A stretch of 64,000 nucleotides of DNA, taken from NCBI GenBank assembly GCA_045638525.1, contig JAZUBQ010000005.1, positions 215,115 through 279,114 on the forward strand, written 5' to 3'. The stretch comes from SIG452 sp045638525. GTDB lineage: Bacteria; Bacillota; Clostridia; UMGS1840. Shown here in pieces: positions 9,848 through 18,677 of this stretch (position 1 is its first letter; every line of letters starts with the position of its first letter). The notes beneath the pieces are model-generated. The model was not told where the DNA came from. It searched no databases and saw only the letters and a program-made list of their open reading frames with translations. A program made the translations under genes and the position numbers.

Positions 9848-10686
9848 ATCACAGCTTGAAATATCCAAAAGTTTCACAAAGCATACTGGTTATCTCCTTA
9901 AAATCGCTGATAGGACGCTTCGCCGCAGGAATCTGCGTATTGGCAGTCATCATCGCATTATTCGGAAAAATTATCCCTTTAGCACAAAATACTGTGGCGT
10001 TTAAAAATGACTGGGGATTGAGTTACCAGCAAAACGGAACTCCTCCCATCGGAAACCGAAGTCAAGCCGAACTATCACAATACGATGCTTACTATTTGGG
10101 CTCTCAGGATGAAAAAGTAATGTATCTGACCTTTGATGCAGGCTACGAAGCAGGTTACACACAGCAGATTTTAGACACGCTCAAAAAACATCAGGTATCT
10201 GCCGCCTTCTTTTTGGTTGGAAATTATCTGGATAAAGCACCGGATTTAGTCAAACAAATGGTTGCAGACGGTCATCTGGTCGCCAATCACACCAATCATC
10301 ATCCCGATATGTCAAAAATTTCCGACGAAGAAAGTTTCAAAAAAGAAATCTCTGATTTAGAAGCCAAATATCAACAAGTCACCGGACAACAAATGAAAAA
10401 ATTCTATCGCCCGCCCCAAGGAAAATTCAGTGAACAAAACTTAACTCATGCAAAAAATTTAGGATATAAAACCATATTCTGGAGCCTTGCCTATGTGGAC
10501 TGGTATCAGGATAAGCAACCAACCCGTGAGCAAGCGTTGGAAAAACTGATTCCCCGTAGCCATAACGGTGCAATAATTTTACTTCATTCCACCTCCAAAA
10601 CCAATGCGGAAGTATTGGATGAACTGCTTACCAAATGGAAAGAAATGGGATATCGGTTCGGCACTTTGGAAGAATTATGTAAATAG
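9838..10686 (+). CDS. pdaA: Polysaccharide deacetylase, PdaA type (delta-lactam-forming)
   Basis: A 282-residue protein with one N-terminal membrane segment (about residues 24-45) and a NodB-type deacetylase domain. TFDAGYEAG is motif 1, typical of PdaA rather than chitin deacetylases. HTNHHPDM is the metal-binding motif 2, YRPPQGKF is motif 3, and IILLHST is near the end. PdaA removes acetyl groups from muramic acid during spore cortex muramic-delta-lactam formation, which agrees with the sporulating host. The start is uncertain: no ATG is available, AAAGGAGG at 9816-9823 is 14 bases before TTG 9838 but only 5 before the in-frame CTG 9829, and both lie in a hairpin. Confidence 0.88.
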   Translation: MQLHHSLKYPKVSQSILVISLKSLIGRFAAGICVLAVIIALFGKIIPLAQNTVAFKNDWGLSYQQNGTPPIGNRSQAELSQYDAYYLGSQDEKVMYLTFDAGYEAGYTQQILDTLKKHQVSAAFFLVGNYLDKAPDLVKQMVADGHLVANHTNHHPDMSKISDEESFKKEISDLEAKYQQVTGQQMKKFYRPPQGKFSEQNLTHAKNLGYKTIFWSLAYVDWYQDKQPTREQALEKLIPRSHNGAIILLHSTSKTNAEVLDELLTKWKEMGYRFGTLEELCK

Positions 10687-10696
10687 TTTTTTCATC

Positions 10697-10731
10697 AAAA
10701 ATCGGCAGTTTGAATGAAACTGCCGATTTTT
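10697..10731. terminator. Bidirectional intrinsic terminator
   Basis: A 15-bp stem (10697-10711 with 10717-10731) has a 5-base loop, A-runs on one flank and T-runs on the other. It lies between the convergent pdaA and BspA-like genes and can serve both. Confidence 0.9.
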
Positions 10732-10767
10732 GATTATTTCAGATTATTAAGATTATTATTTTAACGC

Positions 10768-13700
10768 TTAAAACAAAGGAACTTCCACCGGATTCATCAA
10801 AGGACTCATATTGATAAAATCTTCATATAACATTACTTTGATGTTATCATATGTCACGCCGCCCACTCCAAAATAATAACGGGTTTCGGAAGTGACTGTC
10901 GCACCATCAATGTGAACCAACTTAGTTCCGTTATAGCAAGCAACCACAAGCTGACTGCCTATGGGTGCATTGTAAATGCTTACCATCAGTTCGTCATCAT
11001 AAATCCTTGCACCGGCTTCTATCGGAGACCATACCGCATGTAAAACGATACTACCTTCGGTCAGATTAATGGTATCTCCGGGCTGATATTGTGCAATGGA
11101 AGCAATTTTATCCACAGACCAACCTTTAAAGATATAACCAAAACGAGTAGGAACTGTGTCAGAAATCACCACTTCCCCATTTTCATTGACCGTTTCAGGT
11201 GCATTTTCACCACCATTGGCATCATAAGTTAAACGTGTCACAAAATGAATGGTTGCACTTAAAAGTGCTTCGTTTCCATCGCCGATGTAGATTGCGTTCC
11301 ATTCTTCTTCGGTGCCACCAAAATATACATCAGTCAACGCATCGCAACCATAAAAAGCACCGTCACTGATAAGTGTCGTACCGGGAGTCAGAGAAATACT
11401 CTTTAAGTTGTCGCAATCCATAAATGTGTTTACACCGATAACTTCCAACTGTTCCGGAAAATCCAGATGCACCAAGCTGTCACAATCCTGGAAAGAACAG
11501 TTCGCCAGAATGGTCAGGTTTTCACTCCAATTAATTTCCTGCAATCCGGTACAAAGAGCAAAGGCTCCGTTATACAAAGCAACCAGTCCATCCGGAAGTG
11601 TTAATTTTTGAATTGATGGGCAACCAACAAAAGCACCAACTCCGATTTCAGTCACAGAATCAGGCAGAGAAATTGTTTTTAAACTGTCACACCCTTCAAA
11701 TGCATAACTCTGAATTTTGGTAACCCCTTCCGGAATATACAAAGTTTCTAAACTGTCACAATTCATAAATGTGTAAGAATCAATTTCAGTAATACCTTCC
11801 GGAATACTAACAGATTTCAAAGCAGAACAACCGGAAAAAGCCGCATATCCAATGGACGTCACAGTTTCCGGAATCACAATTTTTTCCAAACTGCTGCAAT
11901 TTACAAAAGCATAATCATCAATCAATGTAACAGAGTCAGGAAACACAATTTCCTTTAAATTGCTGCAATTATAGAACATCGCCTTATGAATTGAATCTAA
12001 AGCACTTTTTATGGTAACACTTTCCAGATTGTGGCAACCTTCAAATAAACCACCGGCACTTGTATCAATTTCGTATAAACCTCTGCCCAAAGTAACCTTT
12101 CGTAAACCGACACAACCTTCCAATGCATATGCCCCAATTCTGCGTACGTTATCCGGAATAATTAACTCCTGCAAATTCCTACAATCATAGAAGGTATAAT
12201 CTCTAATCTGGTATACGGTTTCCGGAATGTAAATTTCAGTCAAACTACTACATCCCCAGAAACACAATCCTCCAATATAATTCAACGTATCCGGAATATT
12301 GATGGTTTTTAAGTTATGGCAGTTGTAAAACACCTGCGCACCGATAGATTCCACGGTCTCCGGCAATACAACTTCTTCCAACGCAAAGTAGCCTCCAAAG
12401 GCATTGTATCCGATTTCGTAAATTCCATCTTCAATCACTACTTTTTTGATATAAGAACGATATTTATCATAAGGTGCATTAATTCGATAACCATTATAAT
12501 CATTAGATTCATTGATACTTCCCAAACTTCCGCCTCCGCGAATGGTTAATAATCCATCGGCATCCACTTGCCAAACAATCTCACAATAACCATCATTATA
12601 ATAACCATCTGCACAAGTTGTATCAATCCCTACCTGCTTAGGTAATACGGAAAAGTTCTCCACATAAGTATCATAAAACTTCTGTTTGGCAGTACCGGAA
12701 ATTGTCAGCGAATAGTTTTTCGCAATGGTAGATTCCAAAACCAATGCGCCAAAATCAGCACCCGATACCGGAGAGTCATAGGTCAGAGTGATCGAAGCAG
12801 TTTTCCCTTTTACACTAAGACGCTCTTTCACAGGTTTGCCTTCGATGTGATTTCCATCTTCATCATAGTATCCGTTATACCAATACAGATATCCATATTC
12901 ATCATAAGAATAGCCGGTATTGGTATAAGCCATTTCCGTAAATACAGAAGGATTATCTGCAGTAATGGTAAAGGTTACTTCAGAAACCTGACTGCGTGCT
13001 TCTTCTAAGATAAGCGGGATTATGATGGCCTGACCGCCGGAAATAACAGGGATGTCATTATACCAATCTGCACAAGCAAGTTCTGCATCTCCGCTTCCCA
13101 GATAACTGTTTAACAACGAAAGAATTCGTTCTGCTACCTCTGCAACTGAAGTGCAAAATCCTTCATTCGCCACAATCATAGCATAGTCATCCGCAATCTC
13201 ATGTTTCTCATCCATAGAAAGAGCCATCATTTTTGCAACCACTTCTTCTTCAAACAACAAGGAAAGCACTTCCGGTTTTGAGAAGAAATTGCTGTAAACA
13301 TAAGAACCGCGCGTAGCTTGATTCAGCTGTTCCAACAAAAGCATTTTGTTGTAGAAAGGAGCAACCTCGGAAACTGCAGAAAAATCTTTTCCCGCAAAAT
13401 GTACTAAGAATAAATCATCATCTGTCAAAGACTCACAATCTTCTGTAAAGGTGAAAATTCCCAAAATATCTCCGTATGCTTCGAAAATTGCATCTACAGC
13501 ATCAGGAGTGGTAGCATCGTTGAACAAACCAAGAATTCTCAGTTCTTCTGCTTTGGAAACATAAGTTAACGATACAGATTCGGTTGTTCCGTATTCAGTA
13601 ACAACAGTATAGGGATACACGCCTGATTCACTTTCTGCAATGATAAAATCTGCTGTAAATTCACCGTTATCACCGGAAATACCGGTTGCAACTTCATCGC

Positions 13701-15057
13701 CTTCCGAATTGATAACTGCTACGGTTCTACCTTTAATACCATAATCGGTAGAACCTTTTACGATACCTTTGATGGTAGCATCTTCACGACAAGAATCAAC
13801 ATCGGTAATTTCAACATCGTCTACACCCTCATCAGAAGAATCATCGCCGGTCGTGAAGTTGTAGGTTCTGTCAGCTAAAGGTGCTTCGTCATTGATCCCC
13901 TGTAAACCGGTTACTTCCAAAGTATATTCGGTTTCGTATGCTAAAGTTTCCAGGAAAGAAATGATGACGTTTGCACCGGCAACGTCAACAGCAACAGGAA
14001 CTTCCACACCGTCTGCAATTAAGGTAGCAGTTGCCCCATCTACCATAATGTCGTTGAAGGTAATGATTAAATTATCAGTACCTCTTGCTACAATGTCACC
14101 ATCAGAAAAGCTTTCGTTTTCCACATCAGTTCCATATGGTCCCACATATTCAAGCTTCGCCCAAGCTAAACTATAACCAGAGAAATTGTCTAAAGTCATG
14201 GTATAACTATCTGCGGTTAATGCAAACACACCTAAGTCGGTATAAGCATAATCATAGTTATTCACGGTTGCAGTTTTTATATCGCCGCCAAAATCAACAG
14301 ACACGTCATGTTCCCAAGATGTCATCCCCATAACAGACACTTTATATTTACCATCCAAAGGAATGTCCATATGGAAAGTAGCAGTGTTAACTTCTGCCTG
14401 GTTGTAACCATCGGTATATGCTACGGTGTAGTCAGCGATTTCATTTGCAGATTGCACGGGAGCTAACCAGTTTATCAGGGTAGCATCTGCTTCTTCATCC
14501 AAAGTCAGAGTTAAACTTCTGAAGTTGATGTAAGAACCACCTTTGTTATCTACATAAATGTGGTTCAAACCTTCTTCCAGATACACATAACCTAAGTCGG
14601 TAATATCTTTATATCCATACTGGTTACCGGTTTTGGCAAGTTCTTTTTCAATGATGGACTTTTCGGTACGAATGTAAACATAAGTACCATTCGCAGCACC
14701 AACAGCAGCGTTCATATCCACAGAATAATAACCTGCAGTGGAAACTTCCGCTTCAAATCTTACCCATTCTTTTGCAAGAATGTTCAAGCCGGCATTGGTT
14801 GTAGCAGACCACACTTCTAAGGGAGCGTAAGCTTTGTTTTTGTTAACAGAACTATCCAGACCTGAGTTTGCATTTGCGTTTCCGGCACTGGTTTCATAGT
14901 ATATCTCACCTTGTCTTTGCTGTAAGCTGCCATAGCTTAGCAAGTCCGTATAGGACACAGTGATGGATGCTGCTGCCATAGCAGGAATCATAAAATTCAC
15001 TGCCATAACAACCATTGTCAGTGCTAAAGCAAGCACTCGTTTCAAATTACGGTTCAT
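10768..15057 (-). CDS. BspA-type leucine-rich-repeat surface protein, copy 2
   Basis: A secreted protein of about 1429 residues. Order: signal peptide (1-30); a carbohydrate-binding-like N-terminal region (about 35-300); an SbsA/Big_5-like Ig domain (about 310-405) ending TYNFTTG; an Ig/regulatory-like module (415-500); an unassigned middle (500-820); about 16 LRR_5 (BspA-type) repeats of about 23 residues (830-1250); one InlB B-repeat (YDANGG ... GYIFKGWS ... LHAVW); and a conserved C-terminal module. No LPXTG or SLH anchor is visible. Family members bind host or matrix proteins. The ATG at 15055-15057 is chosen because AAGGAGG precedes it. It is the downstream paralog of the 15166-18606 gene. 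Confidence 0.9.
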   Translation of the reverse strand: MNRNLKRVLALALTMVVMAVNFMIPAMAAASITVSYTDLLSYGSLQQRQGEIYYETSAGNANANSGLDSSVNKNKAYAPLEVWSATTNAGLNILAKEWVRFEAEVSTAGYYSVDMNAAVGAANGTYVYIRTEKSIIEKELAKTGNQYGYKDITDLGYVYLEEGLNHIYVDNKGGSYINFRSLTLTLDEEADATLINWLAPVQSANEIADYTVAYTDGYNQAEVNTATFHMDIPLDGKYKVSVMGMTSWEHDVSVDFGGDIKTATVNNYDYAYTDLGVFALTADSYTMTLDNFSGYSLAWAKLEYVGPYGTDVENESFSDGDIVARGTDNLIITFNDIMVDGATATLIADGVEVPVAVDVAGANVIISFLETLAYETEYTLEVTGLQGINDEAPLADRTYNFTTGDDSSDEGVDDVEITDVDSCREDATIKGIVKGSTDYGIKGRTVAVINSEGDEVATGISGDNGEFTADFIIAESESGVYPYTVVTEYGTTESVSLTYVSKAEELRILGLFNDATTPDAVDAIFEAYGDILGIFTFTEDCESLTDDDLFLVHFAGKDFSAVSEVAPFYNKMLLLEQLNQATRGSYVYSNFFSKPEVLSLLFEEEVVAKMMALSMDEKHEIADDYAMIVANEGFCTSVAEVAERILSLLNSYLGSGDAELACADWYNDIPVISGGQAIIIPLILEEARSQVSEVTFTITADNPSVFTEMAYTNTGYSYDEYGYLYWYNGYYDEDGNHIEGKPVKERLSVKGKTASITLTYDSPVSGADFGALVLESTIAKNYSLTISGTAKQKFYDTYVENFSVLPKQVGIDTTCADGYYNDGYCEIVWQVDADGLLTIRGGGSLGSINESNDYNGYRINAPYDKYRSYIKKVVIEDGIYEIGYNAFGGYFALEEVVLPETVESIGAQVFYNCHNLKTINIPDTLNYIGGLCFWGCSSLTEIYIPETVYQIRDYTFYDCRNLQELIIPDNVRRIGAYALEGCVGLRKVTLGRGLYEIDTSAGGLFEGCHNLESVTIKSALDSIHKAMFYNCSNLKEIVFPDSVTLIDDYAFVNCSSLEKIVIPETVTSIGYAAFSGCSALKSVSIPEGITEIDSYTFMNCDSLETLYIPEGVTKIQSYAFEGCDSLKTISLPDSVTEIGVGAFVGCPSIQKLTLPDGLVALYNGAFALCTGLQEINWSENLTILANCSFQDCDSLVHLDFPEQLEVIGVNTFMDCDNLKSISLTPGTTLISDGAFYGCDALTDVYFGGTEEEWNAIYIGDGNEALLSATIHFVTRLTYDANGGENAPETVNENGEVVISDTVPTRFGYIFKGWSVDKIASIAQYQPGDTINLTEGSIVLHAVWSPIEAGARIYDDELMVSIYNAPIGSQLVVACYNGTKLVHIDGATVTSETRYYFGVGGVTYDNIKVMLYEDFINMSPLMNPVEVPLF
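10775..10893 (-). repeat. 119-bp perfect direct repeat, copy A
   Basis: This stretch is identical base for base to 15173-15291. It encodes the conserved C-terminal module of the two BspA-like paralogs. Identity here is much higher than over the rest of the genes. Confidence 0.93.
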
Positions 15058-15121
15058 AAGCAATCCTCCTTAATTTGTTTGCGTGTAATTTGATGTATGA
15101 AAATATTCTTTTCGTTTAACC

Positions 15122-15168
15122 AATCCGTTTATCTTTACTTCTTCCACAGCAAGCATCAATCCTGCTTA
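15122..15168 (-). pseudogene. Copied 3' remnant of the upstream PLP-enzyme gene
   Basis: This 47-base stretch aligns without gaps to 18685-18731, the 3' end of the PLP-enzyme gene, with five mismatches. Read on the minus strand, both encode KAGLML-VEEVK. Its edge abuts the last codons of the upstream BspA-like gene, whose stop codon (15166-15168) falls inside it. It is best explained as the join left when a unit consisting of the PLP-gene tail plus a BspA-like gene was duplicated in tandem. Confidence 0.85.
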
Positions 15169-18100
15169 GGATAAAGGAACTTCCACCGGATTCATCAAAG
15201 GACTCATATTGATAAAATCTTCATATAACATTACTTTGATGTTATCATATGTCACGCCGCCCACTCCAAAATAATAACGGGTTTCGGAAGTAATGGATGC
15301 ACCATCAATGTGAACCAACTTAGTTCCGTTATAGCAAGCAACCACAAGTCGGCTACCCACGGGAACATTATAGACACTTAACACCAGTTCGTCACCGTAA
15401 ATTCTGGTATCAATTTCCATCGGATACCATACGGCATACAAGGTGAGAGTATTTCCGTCAAAATCAACGGTATCTCCCGGCTGATATTTTGTCCCGGAAC
15501 CATTTTTATTGACTGACCAACCTTGGAAGCTATACCCAAACCGAGTGGGAATTTGCTCAGAAATTACCACTTCATCCACTATAACGGAAAACTCGGGTGC
15601 GTTGACTCCACCATTCGCATCATAAATAACAATTCTCACACAGTGAAGTTTTGCGTTTTTCAAACAATCGTTTGACGCACCAATGGAAATTTGATTCCAC
15701 TGCGCTTCGGTACCACTATAGTACACATCAGTTAAAGCAGTACACTCAGAAAAGGCAGCAATATCTATCTTGGTCACACCATCCGCTATGGTAACACTTT
15801 TTACGCCTCGGCAACCAAAAAATGCATATCTGCCTACCGTTGTAAGTGTATTCGGAAACACAATTTCTTTCAAGCTTTTACAGTTATAAAAGGCAGAGTT
15901 CCCAACCGTAGTTACGCAATTTCCGAGAACTTCACCCGTTAATTTTTCACATTCATAAAAGGCAACCGCTCCTATGGTTGTGACGCTGTCAGGTATCGTA
16001 ATGCTCACTAAATTTTTGCAGTAAGCAAATGCATATTCCCCGACGGCTGTTACACCATCTTCAAAGATTACTTCTTCCACAAGGAGTCTATCGTTATACC
16101 AGGGCACCTCGGAAGCATCGTCATAATCATACATTTTCCCTGTACCGGTGATTGTTAAAACGCCGTTTTCTTCTAACAACCAGGTCAGATTATCGCCACA
16201 GGTACCCGATGAAATTTTTTTGACTTCTTTCACTAAGGTGACAGGAATTGCTCCCGTACTCGTAGAATAATACCACTTGACACCGTAGTAATAGGTGGTT
16301 CCTGCCGTCATCTCATAAGCAATCTTGAAATTATTACCATTACCACCGTCATCGTTAGAAGCCAGTTGGTTTTTCTGTGCATCATACAAATATCCACAGC
16401 TATCTCCGCTTGATAAGGTGGATTCAAACACATAAACGCCCGTTGTTTTGGGAGTAAATTCAAAATAGAAAATTTCTCCTCCGCTTGTAATATTTGCGGT
16501 GGCTGTCGTTTGGGGTGCCTGATAATTTAATACCGTAACCGACGATTTCCATACTGCATATAAAGTGATATTTTCAGTTACTGTCAAACTATCTCCCGGT
16601 TGATATTGGGGTTTGGTTGCATTAGAAGAAGTTGTCCAACCTAAAAACTCACACTTATCTTTTGTTGGTTTTTTGTCACTCAAAACAACTGTTGTGCCAT
16701 CGTCAGCCGTTTGCGAAGCAGGTGCATTGCTACCACCGTTGGCATCGTAAGAGATGGTATACATTATCGTTTCCGCATAATGAACAGTTGCATTTTTCAA
16801 CCTGTCATTGTAATTACCAATGGAAATTTGATTCCATTGTGCTTCTGTTCCGTTATAGTACACATCTGTTAAACTTTCGCAATAACGAAATGCAAAATCC
16901 CCTATGGTTGTTACACTATCCGGTATCTCGATACTCGTTAAACTTGTGCAATACAAAAATGCACAATCACCTATGGTGGTTACACTATTTCCTATTGTAA
17001 CGTTTGTTAAACTTGTGCACTCATAAAATGCACCATACCCGATACTTGTCACACTATCCGGTATCTCGATACTCGTTAAACTTGTGCAAGTATAAAATGC
17101 ATAACTCCCTATGCTTTTTACACTATTTCCCATTGTAACACTTATTAAACTTTCGCACCAAGAAAATGCATATTCACCGATGGTTGTGACATTATCCGAT
17201 ATCTTGATACTCGTTAAACTTGTGCAAGAATCAAATGCACCATACCCGATACCTGTCACACTATCCGGTATCTCAATACTCGTTAAACTTGTGCAATTAT
17301 AAAATGCAGAATCACCTATGGTTGTTACACTATTGCCTATTGCAACGCTTGTTAAACTGTCGCAAAAACAAAATGCAGTATTACCTATCGTTGTTACACC
17401 ATTCGGTATCTCGATACTCGTTAAACTTCCGCAAGCATAAAATGCATATTCACCTATGGTTGTGACCGGATAACCGTCTAAAGTAGCCGGGATTGTGTAG
17501 CTACCGGACACATTAGTATTGCAATCTACAATGACTGCTTCTCCGTTTTTTATCTCATATGTCAAATATGGTGTCAACGGATTTGGAGTTGGCGTAGGAG
17601 TTGGTGTAGGAGTAGCAGTGGGTTTCGGCGTAGGTGTAGGTGTTGCGGTAGGAGTAGGTGTCGGTTCCGGAATTTCCGGTTCAGAAGAAGCCGGTTCAAT
17701 CTTTACCCAAGCCAAACTATAATCATCAAAGCCATCTATCGTAAGAGTATGTTGTCCTTTTGTCAATGCAAACTCTCCGATGGCAGCATAACCGTATGCT
17801 TCATTATCAACGGTGGCAGTCTGTGCATCGCCTCCAAAATCAGCAGTCACCGTATTGGAAGCTCCTGCTTTCCCAAGCACAGATATGCTATATTGTCCAT
17901 CCAACATAATTTCTACAGGGAAAGTAACTTCGCCGTAAATTTCTGCCTGATTGTAACCATCGGTATACTCTATGGTGTAGTCAGCGATTTCGTTTGCAGA
18001 TTCGACAGGAGCTAACCATTTTACCATAGTTGCATCAGCAGAAGCATCCAAAGTCAGAGTTAAACTTCTGAAGTTGATATAGGAACCACCTTTGTTATCC

Positions 18101-18606
18101 ACATAAATGTAGTTGGTGCCTTCTTCCAGGTACACATAACCTAAATCAGTGATGTTGGTATACGCATACGGGGTACCGGTTTTGACAAGATTTTTTTCAA
18201 TGATACTGTTTTCGGTACGGATAATGAAATCAGCACCGACAGCAGCACCGCAGGCGTAAGTCACGTCAACAGAATAATAACCTGCAACGGGAGCTTCCGC
18301 TTCAAATCTTACCCATTCTTTTGCAACAATGTTCAAGCCGGCATTGTTTGTAGCAGACCACACTTCTAAGGGAGCGTAAGCTCTGTTTTTGTTAGAAGAA
18401 CTATCCAGACCTGAGTTTGCATTTGCGTTTCCGGCACTGGTTTCATAGTATAGCTCACCTTGTCTTTGCAGCAAACTACCATAGTTTAACAAGTCCGTAT
18501 AGGACACAGTGATGGATGCTGCTGCCATAGCCGGAATTACAAAATTCACAGTCAGAACAGTCAGCGTAAGTATGAACGATAGCAATCGTTTGAAAGTACG
18601 GTTCAC
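15166..18606 (-). CDS. BspA-type leucine-rich-repeat surface protein, copy 1
   Basis: A 1146-residue secreted protein. Order: signal peptide (1-30); an N-terminal carbohydrate-binding-like region closely matching copy 2; a Pro-Thr linker (about 310-345); a first block of LRR_5 repeats (350-590); an InlB-type repeat (about 600-670); a pre-peptidase C-terminal (PPC)-like domain with GVYVFES and GTTYYYGV (680-780); a second short LRR block (800-970); a second InlB repeat (about 990-1060); and the C-terminal module shared with copy 2. The start is a GTG preceded by AAGGG; no nearby ATG is in frame. It likely functions at the cell surface in adhesion. It lacks an evident covalent anchor. Confidence 0.9.
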   Translation of the reverse strand: MNRTFKRLLSFILTLTVLTVNFVIPAMAAASITVSYTDLLNYGSLLQRQGELYYETSAGNANANSGLDSSSNKNRAYAPLEVWSATNNAGLNIVAKEWVRFEAEAPVAGYYSVDVTYACGAAVGADFIIRTENSIIEKNLVKTGTPYAYTNITDLGYVYLEEGTNYIYVDNKGGSYINFRSLTLTLDASADATMVKWLAPVESANEIADYTIEYTDGYNQAEIYGEVTFPVEIMLDGQYSISVLGKAGASNTVTADFGGDAQTATVDNEAYGYAAIGEFALTKGQHTLTIDGFDDYSLAWVKIEPASSEPEIPEPTPTPTATPTPTPKPTATPTPTPTPTPNPLTPYLTYEIKNGEAVIVDCNTNVSGSYTIPATLDGYPVTTIGEYAFYACGSLTSIEIPNGVTTIGNTAFCFCDSLTSVAIGNSVTTIGDSAFYNCTSLTSIEIPDSVTGIGYGAFDSCTSLTSIKISDNVTTIGEYAFSWCESLISVTMGNSVKSIGSYAFYTCTSLTSIEIPDSVTSIGYGAFYECTSLTNVTIGNSVTTIGDCAFLYCTSLTSIEIPDSVTTIGDFAFRYCESLTDVYYNGTEAQWNQISIGNYNDRLKNATVHYAETIMYTISYDANGGSNAPASQTADDGTTVVLSDKKPTKDKCEFLGWTTSSNATKPQYQPGDSLTVTENITLYAVWKSSVTVLNYQAPQTTATANITSGGEIFYFEFTPKTTGVYVFESTLSSGDSCGYLYDAQKNQLASNDDGGNGNNFKIAYEMTAGTTYYYGVKWYYSTSTGAIPVTLVKEVKKISSGTCGDNLTWLLEENGVLTITGTGKMYDYDDASEVPWYNDRLLVEEVIFEDGVTAVGEYAFAYCKNLVSITIPDSVTTIGAVAFYECEKLTGEVLGNCVTTVGNSAFYNCKSLKEIVFPNTLTTVGRYAFFGCRGVKSVTIADGVTKIDIAAFSECTALTDVYYSGTEAQWNQISIGASNDCLKNAKLHCVRIVIYDANGGVNAPEFSVIVDEVVISEQIPTRFGYSFQGWSVNKNGSGTKYQPGDTVDFDGNTLTLYAVWYPMEIDTRIYGDELVLSVYNVPVGSRLVVACYNGTKLVHIDGASITSETRYYFGVGGVTYDNIKVMLYEDFINMSPLMNPVEVPLS
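15173..15291 (-). repeat. 119-bp perfect direct repeat, copy B
   Basis: Identical to 10775-10893. See the finding on recent gene conversion. Its left edge lies next to the remnant of the PLP-enzyme gene. Confidence 0.93.
16915..17460 (-). repeat. Homogenised LRR-coding repeat array
   Basis: Near-identical DNA units recur with starts at 16915, 17053, 17191, 17260 and 17398, so the spacing is 138, 138, 69 and 138 bases. This equals one or two 23-residue LRRs. Two LRR subtypes alternate (TSIEIPDSVT and TNVTIGNSVT), making a 46-residue higher-order unit. It is coding repeat, not CRISPR. Confidence 0.85.
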
Positions 18607-18677
18607 AAATCATCATCCCTTCTTGAATCACCAATAGTTTTTTAAAATAATCAGAATAATTGAAATAATTGAAAAAA

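Noticed and set aside
16900..17460. Regularly spaced DNA repeats that could be taken for a CRISPR array
   Set aside because: They lie in a continuous long coding frame, the period is 69 or 138 bases, and they translate to BspA-type LRRs.
17575..17670. Simple repeat of GGTGTAGGAGTT type
   Set aside because: It encodes the Pro-Thr linker of the BspA-like protein; a coding low-complexity stretch, not a regulatory microsatellite.
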